A stretch of 64,000 bases of DNA, from positions 62,001 through 126,000 of the forward strand of contig CAZJOM010000001.1 in assembly GCA_964547645.1 (NCBI GenBank), given 5' to 3'. This document shows, piece after piece, positions 8,243-16,272 of this stretch (positions are counted from its first letter, which is position 1; every line of letters starts with the position of its first letter). The notes beneath the pieces are model-generated. The model was not told the origin of the DNA, did not search any database, and saw only the letters and a program-made list of their open reading frames with translations. Position numbers and translations under genes: made by a program. The stretch is from SZUA-430 sp964547645. GTDB lineage: Bacteria > Pseudomonadota > Alphaproteobacteria > Micropepsales > Micropepsaceae.

Positions 8243-9988
8243 ATGAAGGACCAACGAAGCAGCTTGTTGATGCGCGCGCTTTACCGCTCGCGGCGCGTCT
8301 TCATGAGCGTCGGCGTATTTAGCTTTTTCATCAACCTGGCGATGCTGAACGGTCCGCTGTTCATGCAGCAGGTCTACGATCGCGTCATGTCGTCGGGGAG
8401 CAAGGACACGCTGATCTTTCTAACAATCCTCGCGGTCGGCGTTCTGGTGTTTCAGTCGCTGCTCGAGATCGCGCGCTCCGATTTGCTGATCCGCGTCGGG
8501 GCAAAGCTCGACAGCGAGTTGGCGGGCGAGACGTTCGGTCTCTCGCTCGAGATGAAGAACCAGAAGCTCTCCTCCGCGCAAGGATTGCGCGATCTCGATT
8601 CCGTACGCACGTTCTTGACCGGTCCCGGGCTCATCGCGATGTTCGATGCGCCGTGGACGCCGATCTTTTTGCTCTTTGTCTTCATGATCCACCCGTTGCT
8701 CGGCACGCTCGCGCTCGGCGGCGCGGTGGTCATTCTGATGCTGACCTATCTGAGTGAACTGGCGACCCGCGGCGCGCTCGGCGAGGCGGCAACGGCGCAT
8801 CGTGATTCCGAATACTTCACCGGCACGCTGCACAACAACTCCGAGTCCGCCCGCGCGATGGGCATGGCGAAGAACCTGCAGCGCCGCTGGCAAGAGCATC
8901 ACGAGGCCAGCATCGCCTGGCAAGCTCTCGCCAGCGATCGCGGCACGCGGCTGAACTCGGCGGCAAAGCTCTGCCGCCAAGCGCTACAGATTTTCTCGCT
9001 GGCGCTTGGCGCTTGGCTCGCGCTCGACAATCAAATCTCTTCAGGCGCCATCATCGCTGCGTCGATCATCATGGGTCGCGCGCTGGCGCCGATCGAAGCG
9101 ACGATCGGTCAGTGGAAGAGCTTCGTGCAAGCGCGCCAGGCCTATGCGCGGCTGAATGCAGCGCTGCGCGTTTCCGACACCGCCGGACGTACCGAGCTGC
9201 CGCCGCCGGAAGGCGTGTTCAAGCTGGAAGACGTAACGATGCGCTTCGAGGGCACTAAGGAACCGATCCTGAAGGGGATTTCGTTCGAGCTCGCCGCCGG
9301 CGAAGCACTGGGTATCATTGGACCCACGGGCACCGGCAAGTCGACGTTGGCGCGGTTGATGATCGGAAGCTGGAAGCCGACATCCGGCAATGTGCGCCTC
9401 GACGGTGCGGAAGTTTCGGATTGGCCGTCGAGCGAGATTGGACCTTATGTCGGCTACTTGGCGCAGGACGTCGAGCTCTTGGACGGCACGGTCGCGGAGA
9501 ACATCTCGCGCTACGGGACCCATGACTCGAACGCGATCGTCGAGGCGGCCAAGATCGCCGGCGCGCACGAGTTCATCCTGAGTCTGCCCAACGGCTACGA
9601 CACAGTGATCGGCGAGCGCGGCAAGTTGTTGTCCGGCGGTCAGCGCCAACGCGTCGGCCTTGCGCGCGCTATCTACGGCAACACCAAAGTGGTCGTGTTG
9701 GACGAGCCGAACGCAAACCTCGACGCCACCGGCGAGGCTGAATTGCGGCGCGCGGTCGAATTTCTGAAGAAGCAAGGCCGCACCGTCGTCATCGTCACGC
9801 ATCGCCCGGCCATTCTGCCTGTGGCCGATAAACTGGCGGTGCTGCGAAACGGCGAGCTTTTGTTCTTCGGACCGCGCGACGAAGTCCTCGCCTCGTTGAA
9901 CAGAGCGGCACAGCAGGCGGCTCGCGCGCCGGCCGCCGCCGCAGCAGCAAGCAACGTCACGAATCTGGAGGCCCGTTATGCAAGCTAA
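8243..9988 (+). CDS. Type I secretion ABC permease/ATPase (PrtD family), copy 2
   Basis: 581-aa paralogue of the gene at 3837, closely similar over its whole length. The transmembrane half begins VFMSVGVFSFFINLAML. The ATPase half has Walker A GPTGTGKS (about residue 360), signature LSGGQRQR and Walker B VVVLDEPNANLD. The ATG start is preceded by GGAG. Beyond the ATPase the tail is Ala-rich (AAAAAASNVTNLEARYAS), matching the SNVTSLENRYAST end of copy 1. It overlaps the following adaptor gene by 11 nt, the same arrangement as copy 1. Export of RTX-type proteins is the expected role; whether both copies share one cargo cannot be read from the sequence. Confidence 0.93.
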   Translation: MKDQRSSLLMRALYRSRRVFMSVGVFSFFINLAMLNGPLFMQQVYDRVMSSGSKDTLIFLTILAVGVLVFQSLLEIARSDLLIRVGAKLDSELAGETFGLSLEMKNQKLSSAQGLRDLDSVRTFLTGPGLIAMFDAPWTPIFLLFVFMIHPLLGTLALGGAVVILMLTYLSELATRGALGEAATAHRDSEYFTGTLHNNSESARAMGMAKNLQRRWQEHHEASIAWQALASDRGTRLNSAAKLCRQALQIFSLALGAWLALDNQISSGAIIAASIIMGRALAPIEATIGQWKSFVQARQAYARLNAALRVSDTAGRTELPPPEGVFKLEDVTMRFEGTKEPILKGISFELAAGEALGIIGPTGTGKSTLARLMIGSWKPTSGNVRLDGAEVSDWPSSEIGPYVGYLAQDVELLDGTVAENISRYGTHDSNAIVEAAKIAGAHEFILSLPNGYDTVIGERGKLLSGGQRQRVGLARAIYGNTKVVVLDEPNANLDATGEAELRRAVEFLKKQGRTVVIVTHRPAILPVADKLAVLRNGELLFFGPRDEVLASLNRAAQQAARAPAAAAAASNVTNLEARYAS

Positions 9989-11315
9989 ACCGAGCCCGCG
10001 CAGGCCAAATTTTCCCAACGGAACGCCTGGCACCGCGACCAACACGAAGCGGGCAATGATGATGGGCTTTGGCCTCATCGTGCTGTGCGTCGGCGGCTTC
10101 GGCGTGTGGAGTACGACCGTCCCAATTGCGGGCGCGGTCGTGGCGAATGGCCAGGTCGTTGTCGCATCCAAGCGCAAGCAAATTCAACACCCAACCGGAG
10201 GGGTAGTCCGCGCGCTCAGGGTCGAAGACGGCAGGTCGGTGAAGGCCGGCGACGTGCTGGTCGAACTTGAAGACGCGGACGCGGCGGACCGCTTCACGCG
10301 AACGCGCGATTCTTTTTATTTGGCGCTCGCGAGCGCAGCCCGCTTGCGCGCGGAAGCCGCAGACCATGATGCGCCGGACGCGCCGGAGGAATTGATCGCC
10401 GCCGCCAAAACCCAGCCGGCGGTCAAAGATATCCTTGAAGGTCAAAGGCAATTGTTCGCCGCGCGGCGCATAGAGATGCGCGGACAGCTGTCGATTATCG
10501 AAGAGCAGCAAGAGCAGCTAAAGAACGAGCTTCGCGGATTGGAATCGGACCGCGCCTCGGCGGCGCAGCAGATCGCGATGACGTCGAGCGAACTCAAGGT
10601 CGTCGATGAACTCTACAAGAAGGGCTACACCACGCGCACGCGCGTGTTTTCGCTGCGGCGCGACATCGCGCAGCTCTCCGGCAACTCCGGACGCACAACG
10701 GCCATGATCGCACGCACGCGCAGCGCCATCATCGAGAACGACCTGAAACTGATGCAGGCGCGCAATCAGATGCAGTCCGTCATTCAAAACGAGCTGCGCG
10801 AAGTCGAGGCGAAAGTACCGAATTTGCGCGAACAGTATCGCGCTGCCCGGTTTGCCTATGAGCGCATGACAATCCGCGCACCGTCGGCCGGAGTCGTGTT
10901 TGCGTCAAAGCTGACCGTCGGCTCCGTTGTGCGCCCCGGCGAGACGGTGCTCGAGATTGTGCCCGCGGGTGACCGCATGATGGTGGAAGTGCAACTGCGC
11001 CCGAACGACGTGGACGCCGTAAAGATCGGGCTCGACACGGAAATTCGCTTCACGGGTTTGAGCCAACGTACGACACTGCCGGTTATGGGACGGGTGACGT
11101 TGGTGTCTGCCGACGCACTACAGGATCCGCGCACGAACGCACCCTACTTCGTCGCGCATATCGACGTGCCGGATGCCGAGATCGCCAAGCTGAAGCACGT
11201 TCACCTCTCGCCGGGCATGCCGGCGGCAGTGATGATCAAGACCGGCGACCGCACGGCGCTGGCCTATCTGACGCAGCCGTTGACGGAGAGCATCAACCGC
11301 GCGTGGCGCGAATAA
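9978..11315 (+). CDS. HlyD-family type I secretion periplasmic adaptor, copy 2
   Basis: 445-aa paralogue of 5563-6906 with the same order of parts: transmembrane helix (about residues 24-45), lipoyl half motif (HPTGGVVRALRVEDG), coiled-coil hairpin, second lipoyl half and barrel (RAPSAGVVFASKLTV, RPGETVLEIVP), and the same C-terminal YLTQPLTESINRAWRE. It joins the ABC ATPase to an outer-membrane TolC-like channel. No TolC gene is in the window, so the pore must be encoded elsewhere. It converges on the anti-sigma gene with a 30-nt gap that shows no strong terminator. Confidence 0.93.
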   Translation: MQAKPSPRRPNFPNGTPGTATNTKRAMMMGFGLIVLCVGGFGVWSTTVPIAGAVVANGQVVVASKRKQIQHPTGGVVRALRVEDGRSVKAGDVLVELEDADAADRFTRTRDSFYLALASAARLRAEAADHDAPDAPEELIAAAKTQPAVKDILEGQRQLFAARRIEMRGQLSIIEEQQEQLKNELRGLESDRASAAQQIAMTSSELKVVDELYKKGYTTRTRVFSLRRDIAQLSGNSGRTTAMIARTRSAIIENDLKLMQARNQMQSVIQNELREVEAKVPNLREQYRAARFAYERMTIRAPSAGVVFASKLTVGSVVRPGETVLEIVPAGDRMMVEVQLRPNDVDAVKIGLDTEIRFTGLSQRTTLPVMGRVTLVSADALQDPRTNAPYFVAHIDVPDAEIAKLKHVHLSPGMPAAVMIKTGDRTALAYLTQPLTESINRAWRE

Positions 11316-11345
11316 ACGCCACGCTCCACTTCAACCGTTCGGGTT

Positions 11346-12086
11346 CTACTTGCCTTGCGTCCAGCCGCGCGCGATCGCTTCGCGCTCGGCATCGGCGTCC
11401 ATCGTGGACTTCACGCCAAGGCGGGCGAACGCCGCGCCAATGACGGGATCGTTCTCGGCGCCTGCTTGACGATAGGCGTCGGGCGCATCGTCGACCGGCG
11501 AGCGCACCAGCGCTTCAACGTCCCAGGCTTCTTGCTCGGTGTTTCGGCACGCGACGAAACGCGCGGCAGCGTCATGGCCGTCGATACGAACTTCGCGGCA
11601 AGGCCTGCCGTCATTGGCGACGAAACTCAGCACCGGGGTCACACGAAAACCTTGCTCGTACGCGACCTGGCCGGCTGGCGTCTGCGCCAGAACCGACTGA
11701 ACGACGCCAGCCACATGCACGTCACCGTCGGTGACACTCACAAGTCCGGCAGAGCCTGCGGTCAACATGCCGCCAGCCATAACACCGATGACGCCCGCAG
11801 CGATCGCCGCGCCGGCCGGAATCCAGCTTGGTGCGAAACGCCGCTTCGGCACCAGCCGAACGACGGCCGCGCTTTCCGTGTCCTTCAGCAGCTCGGCAAA
11901 TCGATCGGGTTGATCGACCGGCGCTGGGAAGGCGGCACGCAACAGTTCATCGACCTGACGCAGCTCTTCGAGACGGGCGCGAAGCACACCGTCGTTGTCG
12001 ACGGCGATACGGACGGCTTCGGCTTCCTGTTCGTCAAGCTCGCCGTCAGCGAAGGCCATCAGGGTTTCGTCGCTCAGGTTGATCAT
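11346..12086 (-). CDS. Membrane-spanning anti-sigma factor
   Basis: 246 aa. The N-terminal cytoplasmic part begins INLSDETLMAFADGELD, the usual opening of ECF anti-sigma factors (not a zinc-binding ZAS type: no HxxxCxxC). A single transmembrane helix covers about residues 87-111, followed by a periplasmic domain of about 130 residues with two cysteines that could form a disulfide. It overlaps the end of the sigma gene (ATGA, 12083-12086), so the two are translationally coupled. Expected role: holds the sigma factor at the membrane until an envelope signal, possibly proteolysis, releases it. The secreted subtilase encoded divergently is an attractive but unproven partner. Confidence 0.85.
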   Translation of the reverse strand: MINLSDETLMAFADGELDEQEAEAVRIAVDNDGVLRARLEELRQVDELLRAAFPAPVDQPDRFAELLKDTESAAVVRLVPKRRFAPSWIPAGAAIAAGVIGVMAGGMLTAGSAGLVSVTDGDVHVAGVVQSVLAQTPAGQVAYEQGFRVTPVLSFVANDGRPCREVRIDGHDAAARFVACRNTEQEAWDVEALVRSPVDDAPDAYRQAGAENDPVIGAAFARLGVKSTMDADAEREAIARGWTQGK

Positions 12087-12622
12087 TTCGCACTCGCTAC
12101 CGCGGGCATCGCCCCGTCTTGTTCAATCATCTGCCGCAGCGCTTCGCGGGCGCGCGACAACCGGCTCATCAAGGTACCGATCGGAATCTCAAGCTGGTCT
12201 GCCGCTTCGCGATAGGACCGCCCGTCGATCACTACCAGGGCAAGCGCCAGACGCTGATCTTCCGGAAGGCGTGCAAAACGCTCACGCGTCTTGTTAAGCA
12301 TTAACATTGTTTCGGCCACCCGGCGGCCGTCTACCGTGGTTTCTGTCGCGGCGCCATCCAGCGCATTCTTGCGATCGGTTGTTTTACGCCTACGCAACTC
12401 GTCTCTCCACAGGTTCTGCATGATCTTGAACAGCCAACTGTCGAGGCGCGTCCCCTCTTGCCAGAGGTCGGCCTTGTTCAGCGCCCGTTCGATCGCGGCT
12501 TGGACGACATCGTCCCCATCTTCCTGAGATCCGGCCAACGCCGCGCCAAACCGGCGGAGGCGCGGCAGATGCTGCGCTATCTCCCGGCGAAGCTGATCGC
12601 GTGGGCTGGTCACAACTTGCAT
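12083..12622 (-). CDS. ECF RNA polymerase sigma factor
   Basis: 179 aa, normal ECF length. Region 2 spans about residues 19-79 (AQHLPRLRRFGAALAGSQED then DDVVQAAIERAL and WLFKIMQNLWRDELRRR). Region 4 spans about 115-165 (LPEDQRLALALVVIDGRSY then REAADQLEIPIGTLMSRLSR). It directs RNA polymerase to stress promoters and is coupled to the downstream anti-sigma gene by an ATGA overlap. ATG start with GAGGA immediately upstream. The start codons of this gene and of the subtilase are 95 nt apart on opposite strands, so the subtilase cluster is the natural regulon candidate. A GGAAT-N17-CGTTG sequence upstream hints at autoregulation. Confidence 0.9.
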   Translation of the reverse strand: MQVVTSPRDQLRREIAQHLPRLRRFGAALAGSQEDGDDVVQAAIERALNKADLWQEGTRLDSWLFKIMQNLWRDELRRRKTTDRKNALDGAATETTVDGRRVAETMLMLNKTRERFARLPEDQRLALALVVIDGRSYREAADQLEIPIGTLMSRLSRAREALRQMIEQDGAMPAVASAK

Positions 12623-12630
12623 TCCTCACA

Positions 12631-12657
12631 CAACGAACCGCCACCTGATCTTATTCC
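12631..12657 (-). promoter_or_regulatory. Possible ECF-type promoter of the sigma operon
   Basis: On the minus strand: GGAAT (12657-12653), 17-nt spacer, CGTTG (12635-12631), resembling the GGAAC/CGTT alphaproteobacterial ECF consensus. The predicted transcript start would fall almost on the ATG (12622), close for a gene that also has a GAGGA motif. Tentative. Confidence 0.25.
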
Positions 12658-12717
12658 CAGGCTGGGCGCAAATATCCTGCAAGACTCCCCGGCAGATTCC
12701 CTCTAGAATCCACTAAC

Positions 12718-14241
12718 ATGATGACCTCATTAACCAAATCGAGATGGCTCGCCTTGGCGGCCGTCTTGCTGCTTGCGTCTGCCCCTCTGGCGCTGGCCTC
12801 TCAGGGCAGTGGCGGAGGCAGCAATGGCAGCGGTAGCACGCCCGGCGGTAGCGGTGATGACCCGCCGGACGCAGCGGAACCGGACGACGTTGGCAGTGGC
12901 AGCACGCCCGGCGGATCCGGTGACGAATCGCCTGACGACTCAACCAGTCATGATGACTCAGGTAGCGACAATAGCGGATCGACGCCCGGCGGTTCCGGCG
13001 ACGACGGCGATTCGGGCGACAGCGGCAGTTCNNNNNNNNNNNNNNNNNNNNNNNNNNNNNNNNNNNNNNNNNNNNNNNNNNNNNNNNNNNNNNNNNNNNN
13101 NNNNNNNNNNNNNNNNNNNNNNNNNNNNNNNTCCGGTTCTGGGTCCAACAGCGGGTCATCCGCGAACGCCGGACGCGGCGATACGCACGACGATTTCGCC
13201 GGTCGCAACGAGCGCGGCGAACGCGTGCGCGAGGGTGAGGTCGTGCTGGTTACTTCCGTTGCCGATGTTGCGAAGATCGTCGGCGACAGCGGCCTGCGGG
13301 TAATTGAAGACATCAAGCTGACCGCACTGGGTCTGCGTGTTGTACGCGTGGCCGTGCCGGGCGACGGCTCGGCGGGCGACGTTATGAAAACTCTGCACGA
13401 ACTCGATCCCAGCGCGCAGGTGACTTACAACCATCTCTACGAACCGGCTCGCGGCCCGGCGGAGCCCACGGCAGCCGTCAGCGCGCGGGCGCCACGTGCG
13501 AAGCCTGTCGCGCGGGTCAAAGACAAGATCGGCTTGATCGACGCCGGCGTCGATGGAACGCATCCGTTACTTAGCCAAGTCACTGTCACATCGAGAGCGT
13601 TCGGCGCGCGCGCTCAGGAAATCGACAAACACGGCACCGCCGTTGCATCGCGCCTCGCGGAAGCCGCGCCCGGGGCGACGATCGTAGCGGCGAATGTGTT
13701 TACCTTGACCGGTGACGGTCATGAATTGGCGTCGGCAGACGCCATCGCGCGCGGCCTTGATTGGCTAGCGCAGCTTGAAGTGCCGGTGATCAATCTCAGC
13801 CTCACCGGGCCTGCCAATCCCATTCTACAGGCCGTGGCGGAACGCTTGATAGCGCGTGGGCATGTACTCGTCGCTGCCGTCGGCAACGAAGGGCCCCGCG
13901 GCGCGCCGCAATATCCGGCCGCGTATGACAAGGTAGTGGGCGTGACGGCGGTTGACGGGCACGGCCGCGTGTACATCTACGCAAACCAAGGCGACTACGT
14001 CGACTTTGCAGCCACTGGTGTCGACACGCCGGCAGCGAACGATGCCGGTAAGGTCGAAAAGGTTTCGGGGACATCTTACGCTGCGCCGATCGTTGCGGCC
14101 GCGCTGGCCCGGCTAGTGGACAAACCCGACCCGCAACTCGCTCGCGACGCTATTCAGGTGCTTCAAGCGCGGGCGCAAGACGTAGGCGCCCCAGGGCGCG
14201 ATCCGATCTATGGTTATGGCGTAATCCACCTGCCACGTTAG
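12718..14241 (+). CDS. Secreted S8 (subtilisin-like) serine peptidase, interrupted by assembly gap
   Basis: Exported peptidase. A Sec signal peptide (LALAAVLLLASAPLALA) is followed by a low-complexity Gly/Ser/Asp region with repeated STPGGSGDD. The 100-N gap falls inside this region. After the gap come a pro-domain-like segment and the S8 catalytic domain with Asp in LIDAGVDGTHP (codon 13540), His in DKHGTAVAS (13630) and Ser in GTSYAAP (14074); all three residues are present. The frame is the same on both sides of the N run, but gap size is unknown, so the total length is uncertain. Start ATG 12718 or 12721. It is divergent from the ECF sigma gene and precedes the acidic-repeat and barrel genes on the same strand. 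Confidence 0.9.
   Translation: MMTSLTKSRWLALAAVLLLASAPLALASQGSGGGSNGSGSTPGGSGDDPPDAAEPDDVGSGSTPGGSGDESPDDSTSHDDSGSDNSGSTPGGSGDDGDSGDSGSXXXXXXXXXXXXXXXXXXXXXXXXXXXXXXXXXXSGSGSNSGSSANAGRGDTHDDFAGRNERGERVREGEVVLVTSVADVAKIVGDSGLRVIEDIKLTALGLRVVRVAVPGDGSAGDVMKTLHELDPSAQVTYNHLYEPARGPAEPTAAVSARAPRAKPVARVKDKIGLIDAGVDGTHPLLSQVTVTSRAFGARAQEIDKHGTAVASRLAEAAPGATIVAANVFTLTGDGHELASADAIARGLDWLAQLEVPVINLSLTGPANPILQAVAERLIARGHVLVAAVGNEGPRGAPQYPAAYDKVVGVTAVDGHGRVYIYANQGDYVDFAATGVDTPAANDAGKVEKVSGTSYAAPIVAAALARLVDKPDPQLARDAIQVLQARAQDVGAPGRDPIYGYGVIHLPR
13032..13131. other. 100-N assembly gap inside subtilase linker
   Basis: Exactly 100 N within the Gly/Ser-rich repeat-encoding part. The flanks do not share an overlap word, so a collapsed or unresolved repeat is likely. 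Confidence 0.95.
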
Positions 14242-14272
14242 TCATTCGAAACGGTTCGTGTCTTCGGAGAAA

Positions 14273-14372
14273 NNNNNNNNNNNNNNNNNNNNNNNNNNNN
14301 NNNNNNNNNNNNNNNNNNNNNNNNNNNNNNNNNNNNNNNNNNNNNNNNNNNNNNNNNNNNNNNNNNNNNNNN
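14273..14372. other. 100-N assembly gap before the acidic repeat gene
   Basis: Exactly 100 N. The left flank ends with CGGAGAA, which would make a good ribosome binding site, so the start codon of the next gene probably lies in the gap. Confidence 0.95.
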
Positions 14373-14701
14373 AAAACAGCGGTCATGACGACGCGGACGA
14401 CGATGGCGGCGAACATGGCGACGACGCGGACGACGATGGCGGCGAACATGGCGACGACGCAGACGACGACGCTGACGACGACGGCGGCGAGCATGGCGAC
14501 GATGACGCTGAAGACACGGACGACGACCATGGCGGGCATGGTGACGACGATGCGGATGACGTAGACGACGACCACGGCGGACACGGTGACGACGACGCTC
14601 CGGACACGGACGAAGACGACCACAGCGGCGGCGACGACGAACCCGACACCGACGAGGATGGCGGTGAGCACGGTGGCAACAGCGGTCCGGGCGGCGGCTA
14701 A
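14373..14701 (+). CDS. Asp/His-rich repeat protein, 5' end lost in gap
   Basis: About 109 residues are visible after the gap, ending GGNSGPGGG. The sequence is mostly Asp, Gly, His and Glu in a repeating unit of 11 residues (GDDADDDGGEH, later with E, T, V variations such as DDDHGGHGDDDAD). No hydrophobic stretch is seen in this part; a signal peptide may be in the gap. Such sequences suggest divalent-cation binding or an extracellular disordered polymer, but no function is established. It follows the subtilase gene closely and precedes an outer-membrane barrel gene on the same strand. I chose this frame because it is the only one of sensible soluble composition and has a proper stop. Confidence 0.6.
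14384..14500 (+). repeat. 33-bp tandem repeat encoding the acidic motif
   Basis: Near-perfect copies of a 33-nt unit (encoding GDDADDDGGEH) abut the gap. This explains the assembly failure and means that the copy number in the genome is unknown. Confidence 0.8.
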
Positions 14702-14727
14702 ACGCCGTTAAGCATAATGTGACAGGT

Positions 14728-14765
14728 TGCGGTGCAGGGCCACAATTAGGTTATCCTGCACCGCA
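14728..14765 (+). terminator. Perfect 11-bp stem-loop ahead of the barrel gene
   Basis: Arms 14728-14738 and 14755-14765 are exact inverted repeats around a 16-nt AT-rich loop, 26 nt after the acidic gene's stop and 23 nt before the barrel gene's start. It could be a terminator (a short CTTTTG follows), an attenuator or an mRNA stability element. Confidence 0.45.
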
Positions 14766-14788
14766 GATTCGCTTTTGCGGGGGTTTCA

Positions 14789-15751
14789 ATGATTTCGAAA
14801 TTGCGTGGTACGACGGCCATCGTGGCGTTGGCGACTGCTGCTGGCTTGATCGCGCCTGGCGCCGTGCGCGCCGAAAGCCAGAGCTGGTGGTTGGACTTGG
14901 AAGGCGGATTGGAGGCAACCGACAACGTTGCAGGCAATCCGGCTGCGGACGATCCCGACAACAACTCCGGCCAAAGCGACATTGCCGCGACCATTGAACT
15001 CGACGCGGGTTACAAGTTTGTCGACACGGACACCACGCGGATCGAAGTCGGCTACGATTTCTATCAAAGCCTTTACCAGGATCAGAACGACTTCAACTAT
15101 CGTTCGCACAACCCGACATTCAACGCGTGGACGAAGACCAACGGGTTGAAGCTCGGCTTTACCTACGGGTATCTGAACTCAATCTACGGCGAAGATGCGC
15201 CCTTCGAGCAAAAGCTTTCGCAGCACAGCTTCTCGCCATCAGTCGCCGCCTATTTGAGCGATGCGGTTTACCTCTCGGTATTCTATCGCTACCTCGACAA
15301 GAACTATGATGATTTGAACAACAGTCGCGACGCCAACACGCACCAGGGCGGCGCGGATCTCTACTACTACTTCGACAAGCCGAAACGGGGGTATGTTTCG
15401 GTGGGCGCAGGCTTTACATCGGAAGACACGCAATCGGTTGCGTTCGATTATGATGGCTACGCCGCGCGCGCCGCGGTTCAATTTCCGGTCGATGTCTTCG
15501 GTAAGCAGGGCCGCTTACGGTTCTCCTACGCCTATCAGAGGCGCGACTACGACGACCCGACAAGCACACCCGATGTCCTGGTCGGCCCACGAGAGGACAA
15601 TCGTCACACTCTGCGCGCCAAGCTCGAACTCGACATCACGGATGATCTGAAGGGTCTTGCCGAATACCGGTACATCAACCGCGAGTCGAACCTTGTTAGC
15701 GCCGACTACCAGGAAAATGTCGGCAGCCTGGGTCTGCGCTTCAGCTTCTGA
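14789..15751 (+). CDS. Outer-membrane beta-barrel protein
   Basis: 320 aa with a Sec signal peptide ending VRA at about residue 28. The mature part is made of alternating amphipathic beta strands with many Tyr and Asp residues (RIEVGYDFYQSLYQD, LKLGFTYGYLNS, VYLSVFYRYLDKNYDD) and ends LGLRFSF, the terminal Phe typical of BAM-assembled barrels. It resembles the outer-membrane barrels annotated in Alphaproteobacteria near secreted low-complexity proteins; I do not recognise a precise family. GGGGG before the ATG serves as ribosome binding site. Its place after the subtilase and acidic protein genes suggests a joint role in export or anchoring (inference). Confidence 0.75.
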   Translation: MISKLRGTTAIVALATAAGLIAPGAVRAESQSWWLDLEGGLEATDNVAGNPAADDPDNNSGQSDIAATIELDAGYKFVDTDTTRIEVGYDFYQSLYQDQNDFNYRSHNPTFNAWTKTNGLKLGFTYGYLNSIYGEDAPFEQKLSQHSFSPSVAAYLSDAVYLSVFYRYLDKNYDDLNNSRDANTHQGGADLYYYFDKPKRGYVSVGAGFTSEDTQSVAFDYDGYAARAAVQFPVDVFGKQGRLRFSYAYQRRDYDDPTSTPDVLVGPREDNRHTLRAKLELDITDDLKGLAEYRYINRESNLVSADYQENVGSLGLRFSF

Positions 15752-15766
15752 TTCACGACGACATCC

Positions 15767-15806
15767 GGGGCGCTGTGCGCGGCTTTTTGGGCCGGCACAG
15801 CGCCCC
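15767..15806 (+). terminator. 12-bp perfect stem-loop after the barrel gene
   Basis: Arms GGGGCGCTGTGC (15767-15778) and its exact complement (15795-15806) surround a 16-nt loop. It lies 15 nt after the stop codon. No U-tract follows. Confidence 0.6.
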
Positions 15807-15888
15807 ATTGCGTTCGGTTTGAGGGGCCCTTATGGTCCCGCGCCTCGCAGGCCTCCCGCCGTCCTTGAGCCCTGCGATTCCCTCGGAT

Positions 15889-15963
15889 TGGGGTATAGCC
15901 AAGCGGTAAGGCAGCGGATTTTGATTCCGCCATTCCTAGGTTCGAATCCTAGTACCCCAGCCA
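15889..15963 (+). tRNA. tRNA-Gln (anticodon TTG)
   Basis: Complete cloverleaf: acceptor TGGGGTA pairs with TACCCCA (7 bp), the anticodon stem GCGGA/TCCGC encloses the loop TTTTGAT with anticodon TTG, and the T-arm carries GGTTCGAATCC. Discriminator G at 15960 is followed by an encoded CCA (15961-15963). No duplicate of its 3' end was seen in the window, so there is no sign of an integrated element here. Confidence 0.97.
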
Positions 15964-16272
15964 ATCCGCGATAGTCCGGCCCGGCCGCTTTGGCTGTGGT
16001 CTTCGTCGCCCACGCTCAGCTTCGCCGACTCCAGCACAGTTCGTTTTCCGTTTGCGTTTTTCGCAAAGGTTCGTTATTTGTTCTCACGTTGGCGTCGAGG
16101 CAGTCTTTCGCCTTTGTGTGTGTACACGCGCGAACGGTTGTGTGACGCATGAAATGGCGGCGATCCGCGGATATGACTCTGTGAGAGTCGCTTTTCAATT
16201 CGGCGCTGGCGTTGCGGTTCAAGCCACGTCGTGTTGTGAGTGGTCTCAGGCTTCCAGAGGTGACTGCGGCAC
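15964..16272. other. Intergenic region after tRNA-Gln
   Basis: About 310 bases. It is less GC-rich than its neighbours in places (16060-16150). Short overlapping ORFs exist on both strands but show no signal, domain or good start context. No structure recognised. Confidence 0.4.

Noticed and set aside
8058..8246. 62-aa ORF before T1SS copy 2
   Set aside because: No ribosome binding site, no domain, overlaps the start of a certain gene.
9041..10177. 378-aa ORF on the minus strand
   Set aside because: Antisense to the second ABC/HlyD pair; composition of a shadow frame.
14150..14671. Val-rich ORF opposite the acidic repeat
   Set aside because: Complement of GAC/GAT repeats gives Val/Ser runs; not a plausible protein and it crosses the N gap.
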